DNA of 40,699 nucleotides from Lachnospiraceae bacterium UBA3850 (GCA_002392655.1 DGHK01000023.1:722-41420), one strand, 5' to 3'. Shown: positions 1 to 9,092, counted from the first letter of the stretch. A program made the numbers and translations. Notes: generated by a model from the letters alone, not told the origin.

Positions 1-178
1 AGGGCTGCTGATAAGGTGGCCTCTGTTGCTGACCATAAGGTTGCTGCCCACCGTAAGGTTGCTGCCCGACGTAAGGCTGTTGTCCACCGTAGGTCTGTTG
101 TGGATATGGCTGCCCTTGCTGGCCCTGCTGACTTGATGGGTCAAGTGGATTTTCGGGTATCGGTGTGTTATAATCCAT
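1..178 (-). CDS. N-terminal part of a Pro/Gln/Tyr/Gly-rich protein (partial)
   Basis: Reading leftward from the ATG at 178-176 gives an open frame to the window edge, so the C-terminal part is missing. The 59 visible residues begin MDYNTPIPENPLDPSSQQ and then consist almost entirely of repeats around QQPYGG and QQPYVG. An AGGAGG ribosome site lies 7 nt upstream of the start. In clostridia such low-complexity Pro/Gln tails commonly precede a small membrane domain (for example DUF4190-like proteins), but that domain would lie outside the window, so no function is assigned. The gene diverges from the next one. Confidence 0.7.
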   Translation of the reverse strand, partial: MDYNTPIPENPLDPSSQQGQQGQPYPQQTYGGQQPYVGQQPYGGQQPYGQQQRPPYQQP

Positions 179-218
179 GATAACCTCCTGATAAATCATA
201 TACGTTATTATTATGGTT

Positions 219-247
219 AAAATATCACGGAATGGTTATTTTATCAA
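219..247 (-). promoter_or_regulatory. Likely sigma-A promoter of the leftward Pro/Gln-rich gene
   Basis: On the minus strand TTGATA (247-242) and TATTTT (224-219) are 17 nt apart, about 40 nt ahead of the AGGAGG/ATG of the leftward gene. The hexamers are good but not perfect matches to the vegetative consensus. Confidence 0.45.
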
Positions 248-274
248 TAAGATTGTTTATGAGGTATGAATGGT

Positions 275-1129
275 ATGAGTTTTAAAGCTAAATCGTTTCT
301 TGTGGCTTTGGTTTTTTGTTGGATAATGCTTTCAATGATGCTATTACTCATGTCGTCAGAAGGACATTTTCTTGCAGGTGCATTTCCTGAAGGCGGGATG
401 CGCATCCTGGCGTGTTTTGGAGTCGGGCTTTTTGCAAGTTTAATTGTATGCGCGTGTATATTCTTATTCTCAAAAAATGTTAAACAACAGAATGAAATTA
501 TGGATGAACTTGAGAGAAACGGATATTCCGATAGATATATCTATCTGGTCAGAGAGGAAGTGAGCAGGCTTTCAGGTCAGCAGCTGTCTCAGATCAGCCT
601 GAATTATATCATACAGCTTGCAGATGCTTACCTGATGAGGAGACAGCCTGAGGAAGCTATGAAGATCATCAATCTGGTAAATCCCGGCAGAAATCCGATC
701 TTTTCTCCTTCGAAGCCGATGGGTATAACGAATCAGATAAAGTATTATGATGTGCAGATAAGTATATGTGAGCCTCTCGGGCAAGTTGATCGGGCAAACA
801 ATATAATGAGAGAAGCGATGCCGCTTATAAATAGGAATATGGGTAAAAATCCGTCAAATGATATGGTTATATACGAAATAATGAGTGTTTATAATCTGCT
901 TATCGGACGATTCGATGAAGCTATGAGATATGCTGATTCTTATTTCAAGTATAATTCCAGGATGGCAAAATTTCTCGGAAATGTTATGAAGGTCAGAGTG
1001 TATGCGTATCTTGGAGACAAATACTCAGCTTATCAGTGCTACTCCGTGGTGGAGAGCTTGGTCGAGAAACCGGTAGAGAGAGATATACTCAATTATCTGA
1101 AGGAGGTATATCTGCAGGATTCGATGTAA
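275..1129 (+). CDS. Two-pass membrane protein with a helical cytoplasmic domain, unknown function
   Basis: I do not recognise the family. The N-terminus has two hydrophobic segments (about residues 7-27 and 42-64), followed by about 215 residues that look fully helical with repeat-like spacing (for example DAYLMRRQPEEAMKIINLV), resembling TPR-type repeats. This suggests a membrane-anchored scaffold, which is inference. ATGs occur at 266 and 275; GAGG at 261-264 is only 1 nt from the first and 10 nt from the second, so 275 is preferred. The gene ends 10 nt before the probable thrS promoter and has no obvious terminator. Confidence 0.7.
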   Translation: MSFKAKSFLVALVFCWIMLSMMLLLMSSEGHFLAGAFPEGGMRILACFGVGLFASLIVCACIFLFSKNVKQQNEIMDELERNGYSDRYIYLVREEVSRLSGQQLSQISLNYIIQLADAYLMRRQPEEAMKIINLVNPGRNPIFSPSKPMGITNQIKYYDVQISICEPLGQVDRANNIMREAMPLINRNMGKNPSNDMVIYEIMSVYNLLIGRFDEAMRYADSYFKYNSRMAKFLGNVMKVRVYAYLGDKYSAYQCYSVVESLVEKPVERDILNYLKEVYLQDSM

Positions 1130-1138
1130 AAGTTTGGC

Positions 1139-1167
1139 TTTACTTTGACATCCTGGGGTTGTATAAT
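1139..1167 (+). promoter_or_regulatory. Probable promoter of the thrS T-box leader
   Basis: TTTACT (1139-1144) and a perfect TATAAT (1162-1167) are 17 nt apart. The TTGACA at 1145-1150 is only 11 nt from the -10 and is too close to serve as its -35. Predicted transcription start is near 1174, just ahead of the T-box stem I. Confidence 0.55.
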
Positions 1168-1173
1168 CGTTGT

Positions 1174-1440
1174 TAATTGATTTGAATAAATGAAACCTGT
1201 GATGAGGACAGTAGGATGACTCACCTGAGTCGACAGAGAGAGGTGCCTGGGCTGAGAGCACTTCAGACTTTTGAATCATCTGAAAACTACCTCTGAGGGA
1301 TCCTTAGTAGATTTATCGAAATGGATACGTTGATCACGTTATAATCAGTCGAGTGGTCGGGCTGTGTGGCTCGTCAATCGGGGTGGAACCGCGTAACTTT
1401 ACGTCCCCTGTACTATTACAGTGCAGGGGACTGTTTTTAT
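1174..1440 (+). promoter_or_regulatory. T-box riboswitch, threonine-specific, controlling thrS
   Basis: The leader carries the T-box signature GGGTGGAACCGCG at 1381-1393, followed by a terminator. In stem I, GGATGA (1214-1219) pairs with TCATC (1276-1280). This frames a specifier loop with AGTA on the 5' side and TGAAAACTA on the 3' side; the codon followed by the conserved purine is ACT (1286-1288), a threonine codon. The UGGA of the T-box bulge is complementary to a UCCA tRNA 3' end. The tRNA-Thr at 15644-15716 has U as its discriminator base, so the acceptor-end reading fits. Uncharged tRNA-Thr should stabilise the antiterminator and let transcription proceed into thrS. Confidence 0.93.
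1403..1439 (+). terminator. T-box attenuator terminator
   Basis: GTCCCCTGTACT (1403-1414) pairs with AGTGCAGGGGAC (1420-1431) as 12 bp with one G-U pair, a 5-nt loop and the T-rich tail TGTTTTTA. The 5' arm directly follows the T-box sequence with which it competes. Confidence 0.9.
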
Positions 1441-1501
1441 GTAAGGATAGTGGAGAGTAAAACTGTCTGCCATCTGTTGAAAAAATCAGGAGGAAAGAAA
1501 A

Positions 1502-3313
1502 ATGAGCGAAAAGGAAGAGAAGAGAGAGTATTTTCTGAGTGTATACAGACATTCAATGGCACACGTTATGGCAAAGGCCGTGATGGAGATGTTTGGTAAG
1601 GAAAATGTACAGATAGCTATAGGACCTCAGATCGATGATGGTTTCTATTATGATTTTATGCTTCCGAGAACTATCACAAATGATGATCACAAGGTTCTTG
1701 AGGATAAGATGCGTGAGATACTTAAGCGTCGTGAGGACTGGGTATGTAAGGAAGTGACAAGGGATGAGGCTCTGGATGTATTCAAGGGTCAGAAGTATAA
1801 AGAAGAACTGATAAAGGATCTTCCTGAGGATGAGAAGATCACTATCTATTATACAGGAGATGATTTCGTAGATCTCTGCCGTGGACCTCACATCTCAAAC
1901 TCACAGGAGCTTATGAATGTGGCGTTTAAGGTTAAGTCAGTTTCAGGCTCATACTGGAGAGGTGACGAGAAGAATGATCAGCTCCAGAGAATATATATGT
2001 ATTGCTTCCCGGATAAGCAGTCCCTTAAGGCTCATCTTGACTTTGTAAAGGAAGCTATGGAGAGAGATCACAAGAAGATTGGACCGGAGCAGGAGCTCTT
2101 TATGTTTGATGAGTCTGCACCGGGTATGCCTTACTGGCTTCCGCGTGGATTCAAGATGTATAACGCTATTCAGAGTTTCTGGAGAGAGCTTCATGAGGAG
2201 TATGGATATCAAGAGATTCTTTCGCCTGTACTTAATCATAAGAAGCTTTGGGAGACATCAGGTCACTGGGGACATTACAAGGAGAATATGTTCCTTGGTA
2301 CATTTGCTTCTATTGATGAGGAGACAGAAGAGGAAGTTATAAATACAGATATTGAATATGCTATGAAGCCTATGAATTGTCCAAATGCAATAAATGTTTA
2401 TAAGAATGGGCTTCACAGCTATAAGGAACTTCCGATTAGATATAGTGAAACACAGGTTATCCACCGCCGTGAGAAGAGTGGTGAGTTAAATGGACTTTTC
2501 AGAGTTCAGATGTTCCATCAGGATGATGATCATACTTTCCTTACAGAGGATATGATCGAGGATGAAATAGGGGATATCATGGATATAGCAAAGCATATCT
2601 ATGAGACCTTCGGACTTACATATGAAGCAGAGCTATCAACTAGACCGGATGATTTCATGGGTGCTCCTGAGCTTTGGGATGCTGCTGAGGCATCACTCAA
2701 GAGAATTCTCGACAAGAAGTACGGCGAGGGCGGATATGAGATAAATGAAGGAGATGGAGCCTTCTATGGACCTAAGATTGATCTTAAGATGAAGGACTGC
2801 ATAGGACGTGAGTGGCAGATGGGAACCATCCAGCTCGACTTCCAGCTCCCTCTTAACTTTGACCTCAGGTATGTAGCTGCCGATGGAAGTCAGAAGAGAC
2901 CTGTTATGATCCACAGAGCTATATTTGGTTCATTTGAGAGATTTATAGGTATCCTTATCGAGAACTTCAAGGGTGCATTTCCGTTTTGGATGTCACCATA
3001 TCAGGTGGGTATAGTTCCTATCAGAGACGAGCATAATGAGTATGCTAAAACTGTTGAGAAGGCTCTCAGAAAAGCCGGCGTAAGAGTAGAGGCAGACTAT
3101 TCAGAGGAAAATATGAAGACCAAGATAAAGGGCTTCAAGAAGTACAAGGAGCCTTACATTCTCGTACTTGGAGACAAGGAAGCAGAGGAAGGAACTGTTT
3201 CCGTAAATGTCAGAGGAAACAAGCAGATGAACGGTGTACCTCTTGATGCTTTCATTGAGCTTTGCAAAAAGCAGATAGAAGAACATACACTGGAGCTTAT
3301 CGACCAAATCTAA
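1502..3313 (+). CDS. thrS: Threonyl-tRNA synthetase lacking the TGS domain
   Basis: Class II synthetase that charges tRNA-Thr. At 603 aa it is about 40 residues shorter than typical bacterial ThrS, because it begins almost directly in the editing domain: HSMAH at residues 17-21 is the HxxxH editing motif, and the usual N-terminal TGS domain of about 60 residues is absent. The other editing-site motif DLCRGPH is present. The catalytic core has the expected zinc ligands (Cys in MKPMNCPNA, His in DDDHTF, His in HRAIFGS), motif 2 (FRVQMFHQDDDHTF) and motif 3 (HRAIFGSFERFIG). A C-terminal anticodon-binding domain follows (VGIVPIRDEHNEYA). AGGAGG lies 7-12 nt before the ATG. No in-frame start upstream would add a TGS domain, because the T-box terminator sits there. 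Expression is controlled by the T-box. Confidence 0.96.
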   Translation: MSEKEEKREYFLSVYRHSMAHVMAKAVMEMFGKENVQIAIGPQIDDGFYYDFMLPRTITNDDHKVLEDKMREILKRREDWVCKEVTRDEALDVFKGQKYKEELIKDLPEDEKITIYYTGDDFVDLCRGPHISNSQELMNVAFKVKSVSGSYWRGDEKNDQLQRIYMYCFPDKQSLKAHLDFVKEAMERDHKKIGPEQELFMFDESAPGMPYWLPRGFKMYNAIQSFWRELHEEYGYQEILSPVLNHKKLWETSGHWGHYKENMFLGTFASIDEETEEEVINTDIEYAMKPMNCPNAINVYKNGLHSYKELPIRYSETQVIHRREKSGELNGLFRVQMFHQDDDHTFLTEDMIEDEIGDIMDIAKHIYETFGLTYEAELSTRPDDFMGAPELWDAAEASLKRILDKKYGEGGYEINEGDGAFYGPKIDLKMKDCIGREWQMGTIQLDFQLPLNFDLRYVAADGSQKRPVMIHRAIFGSFERFIGILIENFKGAFPFWMSPYQVGIVPIRDEHNEYAKTVEKALRKAGVRVEADYSEENMKTKIKGFKKYKEPYILVLGDKEAEEGTVSVNVRGNKQMNGVPLDAFIELCKKQIEEHTLELIDQI

Positions 3314-3385
3314 CATTGATTTTTACTGCAATTTAGCATATCATATAGATATGTATGTACTACCTTTACACTGTAGGAGATGTGT

Positions 3386-3889
3386 ATGCTGAACGAAGAA
3401 AAAATCCGACTTATGACAAAAGTCACGATATATGAAAAAAATGAAGAATTATCAGATCTTGCACTTAGTCGTTTTTATAAAGAGGACTATGTTAAGTATT
3501 GCTGTCTGAAAACACTCGTTGCTACTACACTTTGCTACTGGATGTGTATAGGAGTATATCTGTTGCTTAACTTTGAACAGGTTCTGAACAATCTGAATGA
3601 GATGGACTATTTCAAAGTTATCACGAAGCTTATGATGGGTTATGTGTTATCTATGGTAGTCTTCTATGTATACGGCTTTGTGGTTTACAGCTACAAGTTT
3701 ATGAAGGCAAGACCCAGACTGCTCAGATATAACCGAAATCTGAAGAAGCTTATCAAGATATATGAGCAGGAAGAGGCTCGTGAGCAGCTGAAAAAGGGTA
3801 AGATAAAAGTTTATTCGGAAATCGGCGGTTTTGATGATATGCCTGATTTCTTTGAAGATGGGGGAAGACAAGATGGCCCAGTTAATTAA
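3386..3889 (+). CDS. Small two-pass membrane protein upstream of cdaA, unknown
   Basis: Family not recognised. The 167-aa product has a charged N-terminal stretch, two hydrophobic segments (about residues 46-65 and 83-107) and an acidic, charged C-terminal tail of about 55 residues that would be cytoplasmic. Its closing residues (FFEDGGRQDGPVN) overlap the next gene by 17 nt. ATGs lie at 3380 and 3386; the ribosome site AGGAG (3375-3379) abuts the first, so the second start is chosen. It opens a tightly packed run that continues through cdaA, cdaR and a sirtuin, so it is probably co-transcribed with them. Confidence 0.72.
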   Translation: MLNEEKIRLMTKVTIYEKNEELSDLALSRFYKEDYVKYCCLKTLVATTLCYWMCIGVYLLLNFEQVLNNLNEMDYFKVITKLMMGYVLSMVVFYVYGFVVYSYKFMKARPRLLRYNRNLKKLIKIYEQEEAREQLKKGKIKVYSEIGGFDDMPDFFEDGGRQDGPVN

Positions 3890-4847
3890 TCTCAGAAACA
3901 ATATTAGACAGTTTTGCAGAAAACAGGATGAGATCGTAACTCCGATTCTGAAGTTCATATGGACGCTTCTTGTTTTTACTGCCATCAGAAAGCAGTTTGG
4001 ATATTCTACGCTTGCAAATAAGCCGGAGGTTACGATACTTCTGGCTATCATAGCAGCGCTTCTTCCGGATGGTTTCCTGTTCTTTATGACCGGAATGGTT
4101 ATCGCACTTCACACATTTTCAGTATCACTGGAGGTTGGTGCGGTATTCGTTGTAATGTATACTATCATGTACTGTATCTATGTCAGGTTCTTCCCGAACT
4201 ATTCATATGCTGTACTGATAGTGCCGGTATTTTTTATGTTTAATATACCGTTTGCAGCACCTATAGTTATAGCACTTGTTTGCGGAATCGGCGGACTTGT
4301 TCCTGCTGTATTTGGTGTTGTTATATATCATTTCTCTGTATGTACTAAGGATATAGCACAGTTGCTTGCTACGAATGAGGCTGAAAATGAGATAGAAGCC
4401 TTTAAACAGCTGTCAGAGGTGCTTCTGAAAAACAGAGAGATGTATACAACTGCTCTTATTTTTGCAATGACCATCCTGGTAACCAGTATACTGCTGAAGC
4501 TCAGCTATGATTATGCTATGTACATTGCAATCGCTGCAGGTACTGTAGTGAATATCCTGGGTTCACTTTTTGCAGGATATATCGTAAATCAGGATGTTGA
4601 GACCAATATGGTCATATTCGGAAGCGTTATAGGCGTTGTTCTGGCAATAATCGTCAGGTTCGGACAGGGTATTCTGGATTATAAACATACAGAACGAGTT
4701 CAATTTGAAGACGATGATTATTATTACTATGTAAAGGCTGTGCCTAAGCTGGATTCGGAAAAGGCAAAGAAGAAGGCCACTAAACCTGAGAAACAGGAAA
4801 AACCGGAGAGGCAGGAGAGACAAGAGAGACAAGAGAGCGCTGTTTAG
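3873..4847 (+). CDS. Polytopic membrane protein upstream of cdaA, unknown
   Basis: Unrecognised 324-aa integral membrane protein with about eight hydrophobic segments. It has a charged cytoplasmic loop in the middle (TNEAENEIEAFKQLSEVLLKNRE) and a highly charged Lys/Glu/Gln tail ending in a short QERQERQE repeat. The start at 3873 is preferred over in-frame codons from 3831 because GGGGGA lies 7-12 nt upstream and translation can couple to the preceding gene, which it overlaps by 17 nt. It ends 12 nt before cdaA. Position suggests a role linked to c-di-AMP or envelope homeostasis, but that is inference only. Confidence 0.72.
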   Translation: MAQLINLRNNIRQFCRKQDEIVTPILKFIWTLLVFTAIRKQFGYSTLANKPEVTILLAIIAALLPDGFLFFMTGMVIALHTFSVSLEVGAVFVVMYTIMYCIYVRFFPNYSYAVLIVPVFFMFNIPFAAPIVIALVCGIGGLVPAVFGVVIYHFSVCTKDIAQLLATNEAENEIEAFKQLSEVLLKNREMYTTALIFAMTILVTSILLKLSYDYAMYIAIAAGTVVNILGSLFAGYIVNQDVETNMVIFGSVIGVVLAIIVRFGQGILDYKHTERVQFEDDDYYYYVKAVPKLDSEKAKKKATKPEKQEKPERQERQERQESAV

Positions 4848-4859
4848 GGGTGATGATTA

Positions 4860-5750
4860 ATGGAAGCTGCATGGACAGCTATACGTTCGGCCCTTTCATG
4901 GATATACTTTCCTGATCTGAAATGGACCGATGTACTTGATATTCTCATAATTGCATTTATTATCTATAGATTCTTGTTATGGATAAAAACAAGCCGCGCA
5001 TGGACTCTTTTAAAGGGTATTATTGTTGTGGCTTTTTTTCTCGCTTTTGCGGCAATTATGAGACTGAATACGATACTTTGGATGGCTCGTAACCTCATAA
5101 ATGTTATCCTGCTCGCAATCATTATTTTGTTCCAGCCTGAGTTGAGAAGAGCTCTGGATGAACTTGGTAGAAAGAATTATCTGTCGAAGTTCTTTAACTC
5201 CGATGGTCCGAAGGCTCTTGTAGAGAACAGCCTGAGTGATAAGACTATATATGAGCTTGTAAAAACAGCGTCTCAGTTATCGAAGGATAAAACGGGAGCA
5301 CTTATCGTTATTGAGTACTTCACACCTCTGGGTGAGTACATCAATACCGGAATAAGCATAGATGCAGTTGTTTCACAGCAGCTGCTTATCAATATATTTG
5401 AAAAGAATACTCCGCTTCATGATGGGGCAGTGATCATTCAGAAGAACAGAGTTATCGCTGCAACCTGTTATCTGCCACTGACGGAGAACACTGATATAGC
5501 GAAGACTCTGGGAACAAGACATAGAGCCGGACTCGGCATCAGTGAGGTATCAGACAGTATGACTCTGATCGTATCCGAGGAAACAGGTGCTGTCTCCATA
5601 GCACACAGAGGAAAGCTTTATCATAATCTTGATGAGGCAGGACTTCGTGAGCAGCTCAGCAAGCTGCAGATAGTTAAGGAGGATAAGTCTCTGAAGGGTA
5701 AAAAACGGAAGAAAGGAGGTCGTAAGGATGAACGAAAGAAAGAAGCCTAA
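4860..5750 (+). CDS. cdaA: Diadenylate cyclase CdaA (c-di-AMP synthase)
   Basis: Membrane-bound enzyme that makes cyclic di-AMP from two ATP, the messenger controlling potassium and osmolyte balance and cell-wall homeostasis in Firmicutes. Three N-terminal membrane helices (about residues 25-100) precede a DisA_N catalytic domain with both signature motifs: DGA at 188-190 (in PLHDGAVII) and RHR at 220-222 (in LGTRHRAGLG). Length (296 aa) is slightly above the usual 270-280 because of a Lys/Arg-rich tail (KSLKGKKRKKGGRKDERKKEA). The last 23 nt overlap cdaR, the family's regular neighbour. GGGGTGA precedes the ATG at 4860. Confidence 0.97.
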   Translation: MEAAWTAIRSALSWIYFPDLKWTDVLDILIIAFIIYRFLLWIKTSRAWTLLKGIIVVAFFLAFAAIMRLNTILWMARNLINVILLAIIILFQPELRRALDELGRKNYLSKFFNSDGPKALVENSLSDKTIYELVKTASQLSKDKTGALIVIEYFTPLGEYINTGISIDAVVSQQLLINIFEKNTPLHDGAVIIQKNRVIAATCYLPLTENTDIAKTLGTRHRAGLGISEVSDSMTLIVSEETGAVSIAHRGKLYHNLDEAGLREQLSKLQIVKEDKSLKGKKRKKGGRKDERKKEA

Positions 5751-6981
5751 GATTTACGACCACCTGGGTCTGAAATTTCTTGCACTTGTTATATCAACGT
5801 TCGTTTGGTTCGTTGTAATGAACGTAGAAGACTCCACGACAATCAAGACAATAACCGGAATAGAAGTGGAGATGCAGAATGGTGATTCCATTATTGAGAA
5901 TGGAAATGTATATGATATAACGGATGGAGAGGTTATAAGCGTAGTAGTTCAGGGACCGAGATCTCTGGTTGAGAATCTGTCTGCGTCAAACTTCACTGCT
6001 ACAGCTGATCTGTCACATCTGTCCATAACTAATTCAACAACAATAAAGGTGGTAACCAATTCAAGTGTCAAAGAGTCTGACGCTAAGAAACTTACCATTA
6101 CTCCGGTAGACGAGTATGTAACGCTCAGTATAGAGCAGGAGGTTGAAAAGAGTGTACCTGTAAAGGTCATTACCACTGGATCAGTTGCTGAGGGCTATGC
6201 TCTTGGAGCTGCAACCAGTACACCAAATATGGTTACGGTTTATGGTCCGGGCTCGGTTGTTTCAAATATCGTTGAGGCGAGAGCAGTCGTAGATGTTAAT
6301 GGTTCCTTTAATGAGATACAGACCTCTGTTGGAGTCGGATGTATAGACGGTTATGGTGCGGCTATAGAGAAGAACAACATAAGCCTTTCGGTTGAACAAG
6401 TAAAGGTTAGTATTCCTGTATATCAGACGAAGGAGATTCCTATAAATGTAAGTACAGTAGGAAATCCTCATGAAGGCTTTGGTGTCTTTGCGGTTAACTA
6501 TGAGCCGTCCACTATAGTCATCGCCGGTGAAGATGATGCTTTGGAGAATGTTGAATGTATTGACGTGAAGGATGTCCTCATAACAGATGCGACAGATACC
6601 ATAGAGAAGAATATCAATTTGGATGAGTATTTGCCATCAGGTGTATTTGTAGCAAATTCAGATGCTAGTGAGGTTGCCATTAGTGTAGATATCGTTCCAT
6701 ATTCAGAGGTTGATATAACACTTAATAAGGGTGATATCGGCATGGAGGGTATGGCAGATACACTGGATTATACAATAAAAGGACCGGAAACTCTGAAGGT
6801 TAAGATCACCGGTTTTGAAGATAACATAAAAGAAGTTCAGGCAAAGGATCTGGGGGCGTCGATTTCTCTTGGAGACAAGGGACTCGGCGACCATGAGGTA
6901 GAGGTAACGTTTAAAGAAAGCGAATTATACCAGATAAAGGATTCTTATAAGGTAAATGTGGAGGTGAAGAAAAAAGAATGA
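5728..6981 (+). CDS. cdaR: CdaR, YbbR-domain regulator of CdaA
   Basis: One N-terminal membrane anchor (about residues 12-32, FLALVISTFVWFVVMN) is followed by about 380 extracytoplasmic residues built from successive YbbR repeats; sections such as SVPVKVITTGSVAEGYALG and EIPINVSTVGNPHEGFG show the repeat start. Known homologues bind and modulate CdaA at the membrane. The ATG at 5728 has GGAGG 8-12 nt upstream and lies inside cdaA, giving translational coupling. The stop overlaps the next start in ATGA form. At 417 aa it fits a three-to-four-repeat protein. glmM, which often follows cdaR in Bacillus-type operons, is not here. Confidence 0.93.
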   Translation: MNERKKPKIYDHLGLKFLALVISTFVWFVVMNVEDSTTIKTITGIEVEMQNGDSIIENGNVYDITDGEVISVVVQGPRSLVENLSASNFTATADLSHLSITNSTTIKVVTNSSVKESDAKKLTITPVDEYVTLSIEQEVEKSVPVKVITTGSVAEGYALGAATSTPNMVTVYGPGSVVSNIVEARAVVDVNGSFNEIQTSVGVGCIDGYGAAIEKNNISLSVEQVKVSIPVYQTKEIPINVSTVGNPHEGFGVFAVNYEPSTIVIAGEDDALENVECIDVKDVLITDATDTIEKNINLDEYLPSGVFVANSDASEVAISVDIVPYSEVDITLNKGDIGMEGMADTLDYTIKGPETLKVKITGFEDNIKEVQAKDLGASISLGDKGLGDHEVEVTFKESELYQIKDSYKVNVEVKKKE

Positions 6982-7739
6982 TAGAAGCTCTGCAAAATGC
7001 TGTAAATGAATCTAATTATATAGTTTTCTTCGGAGGGGCAGGAGTGTCCACGGAAAGTGGTATACCTGATTTCAGAAGTCAGGATGGACTTTATAACCAG
7101 AAGTATAAATACCCACCGGAGGAGATCGTAAGTCATACATTTCTCGTTCACAGAACTGAGGAATTCTATGAGTTTTATAAGGATAAAATGTTGGCGCCGG
7201 ATGCAAAGCCGAATGCTGCACATCTGAAGCTGGCAGAGATGGAGAAAGCCGGAAAGCTGAAGGCTGTTATTACTCAGAATATAGATGGTCTTCATCAGGC
7301 TGCTGGAAGCAAGGAGGTTCTCGAACTTCACGGATCTGTTCTCAGAAACTACTGCACAAAGTGCGGCAAGTCATTTAGCAGTACTGATGATGATGTGAAT
7401 GCCGGAATCAAGTATATACTTGCATCTGACGGGGTTCCTAAGTGTGATAATGAAGTTGATGGTAAAGTCTGTGGCGGAGTAGTGAGACCGGACGTTGTCC
7501 TTTATGAGGAAGGTCTTGACTCAAATGTCATAAGCCGTACCATTATGCATATCTCCAAAGCGGATATGCTTATAATCGGTGGAACCTCTCTTGTCGTTTA
7601 TCCTGCGGCAAGCTTTATAAATTATTTTAACGGTAAACACCTGGCTGTAATAAACATGGCGTCTACTGGAAGAGACAATCAGGCTGATATCGTCATACAT
7701 GATAAGATCGGCAAGGTTCTTTCACAAATAAAGGTCTAA
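6978..7739 (+). CDS. cobB: NAD-dependent protein deacylase (sirtuin, CobB/Sir2 type)
   Basis: Removes acyl groups from protein lysines using NAD+, giving nicotinamide and O-acyl-ADP-ribose. All hallmarks are visible: the NAD-binding GAGVSTESGIPDFR, TQNIDGLHQ, catalytic His118 in ELHGS, a zinc site formed by Cys126, Cys129, Cys156 and Cys165, and GGTSLVVYPA near the end. At 253 aa it has normal bacterial length. The start overlaps the cdaR stop by 4 nt (ATGA), so it is very probably translated from the same message as cdaA-cdaR. An alternative symbol used in the family is npdA. Confidence 0.95.
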   Translation: MIEALQNAVNESNYIVFFGGAGVSTESGIPDFRSQDGLYNQKYKYPPEEIVSHTFLVHRTEEFYEFYKDKMLAPDAKPNAAHLKLAEMEKAGKLKAVITQNIDGLHQAAGSKEVLELHGSVLRNYCTKCGKSFSSTDDDVNAGIKYILASDGVPKCDNEVDGKVCGGVVRPDVVLYEEGLDSNVISRTIMHISKADMLIIGGTSLVVYPAASFINYFNGKHLAVINMASTGRDNQADIVIHDKIGKVLSQIKV

Positions 7740-7813
7740 AAAAGTTGGCTCACCAAAGAGTTATCAGGTTGCCTGCTTTTGAATACATAAATAACATCAT
7801 GGAGGAAAAATAA

Positions 7814-9049
7814 ATGTTTGATTTTGAAGAAATCGTAAAGATCGATCCTGAGGTGGCTTCTGCCATGACTGACGAGTTCAATCGTCAGAATGACAATCTG
7901 GAGCTCATCGCGTCAGAGAATATCGCATCCAAGGCTGTTATGGCAGCTATGGGCAGTCATCTGACAAACAAGTATGCAGAAGGATATCCGGGAAAGAGAT
8001 ATTATGGTGGATGTCAGTATGTTGATGTTGTAGAGGATCTCGCAAGAGAGAGAGCTAAGGAGCTCTTTGGTGCTGAGTATGCCAATGTACAGCCTCACTC
8101 AGGTGCACAGGCTAATATGGCAGTATTTTTTGCAACAATGAATCCCGGAGATACATTTATGGGTATGAACCTGGATCACGGCGGACATCTGACACATGGT
8201 TCACCTGTAAATATGTCAGGAAAGTATTTCAACTGTGTTCCTTACGGAGTTAATGATGACGGACGTATCGATTATGATAATGTTCTTTCTATCGCTAAGG
8301 AAGCACGTCCGAAGCTTATTGTTGCAGGTGCTTCTGCTTATGCAAGAGAGATAGACTTCAAGAAGATGCGTGAGATCGCTGATGAGGTTGGAGCTATACT
8401 TATGGTTGATATGGCACATATCGCAGGTCTTGTTGCTGCAGGTTATCATATGAGTCCTATTCCATATGCTGATGTAACAACAACTACAACACATAAGACA
8501 CTTCGTGGACCTAGAGGTGGTATGATCCTCTGCAGTGAAGAGGTTAATGCAAAATATAACTTTAACAAGGCTATATTCCCTGGAATACAGGGTGGTCCTC
8601 TTATGCATGTTATCGCAGGAAAGGCTGTATGCTTCAAGGAGGCTCTTTCACAGGATTACAAGGACTACATGGGAAGAGTAGTTGAGAATGCAGCTACACT
8701 TGCTGCTGCACTTCAGGAAAGAGGTTTCGATATAGTATCAGGTGGTACAGATAATCACTTAATGCTTGTTGACCTTAAGAGACTCGGTCTTACCGGTAAA
8801 GAGGTTGAGAAGGCACTTGATGAGGTTCGTATAACAGTTAATAAGAATACTGTTCCAAATGATCCTCAGTCACCATTTGTAACAAGTGGTATCAGAGTGG
8901 GTACACCGGCAGTTACAACTCGTGGAGCTGTTAAGGAAGATATGTATGTAATTGCTGATGCATTTAAGGCTGCTATCCTTGATAAGGACAGCGCTAAGGC
9001 AGAGGCTCTTGTAAAGAGCATCACAGATAAGTATCCTTTATACAAATAA
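7814..9049 (+). CDS. glyA: Serine hydroxymethyltransferase
   Basis: PLP enzyme interconverting serine and glycine while charging tetrahydrofolate with a one-carbon unit, feeding purine, thymidylate and methionine synthesis. The 411-aa sequence runs the full family length. It contains the N-terminal ELIASEN, the substrate-binding [13 protein letters not shown] and the PLP-binding Lys228 in [19 protein letters not shown] sits 8-12 nt before the ATG. It is separated from the sirtuin by 74 nt without a terminator, so it may be read through from the cda cluster; I found no convincing promoter of its own. Confidence 0.97.
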   Translation: MFDFEEIVKIDPEVASAMTDEFNRQNDNLELIASENIASKAVMAAMGSHLTNKYAEGYPGKRYYGGCQYVDVVEDLARERAKELFGAEYANVQPHSGAQANMAVFFATMNPGDTFMGMNLDHGGHLTHGSPVNMSGKYFNCVPYGVNDDGRIDYDNVLSIAKEARPKLIVAGASAYAREIDFKKMREIADEVGAILMVDMAHIAGLVAAGYHMSPIPYADVTTTTTHKTLRGPRGGMILCSEEVNAKYNFNKAIFPGIQGGPLMHVIAGKAVCFKEALSQDYKDYMGRVVENAATLAAALQERGFDIVSGGTDNHLMLVDLKRLGLTGKEVEKALDEVRITVNKNTVPNDPQSPFVTSGIRVGTPAVTTRGAVKEDMYVIADAFKAAILDKDSAKAEALVKSITDKYPLYK

Positions 9050-9092
9050 GTAAAGGGATATATAACATTTACAGGAAAGAATAGTAGGTTGT

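Noticed and set aside
1145..1150. TTGACA as the -35 of the thrS promoter
   Set aside because: Only 11 nt separate it from the TATAAT; TTTACT at 1139 has the proper 17-nt spacing.
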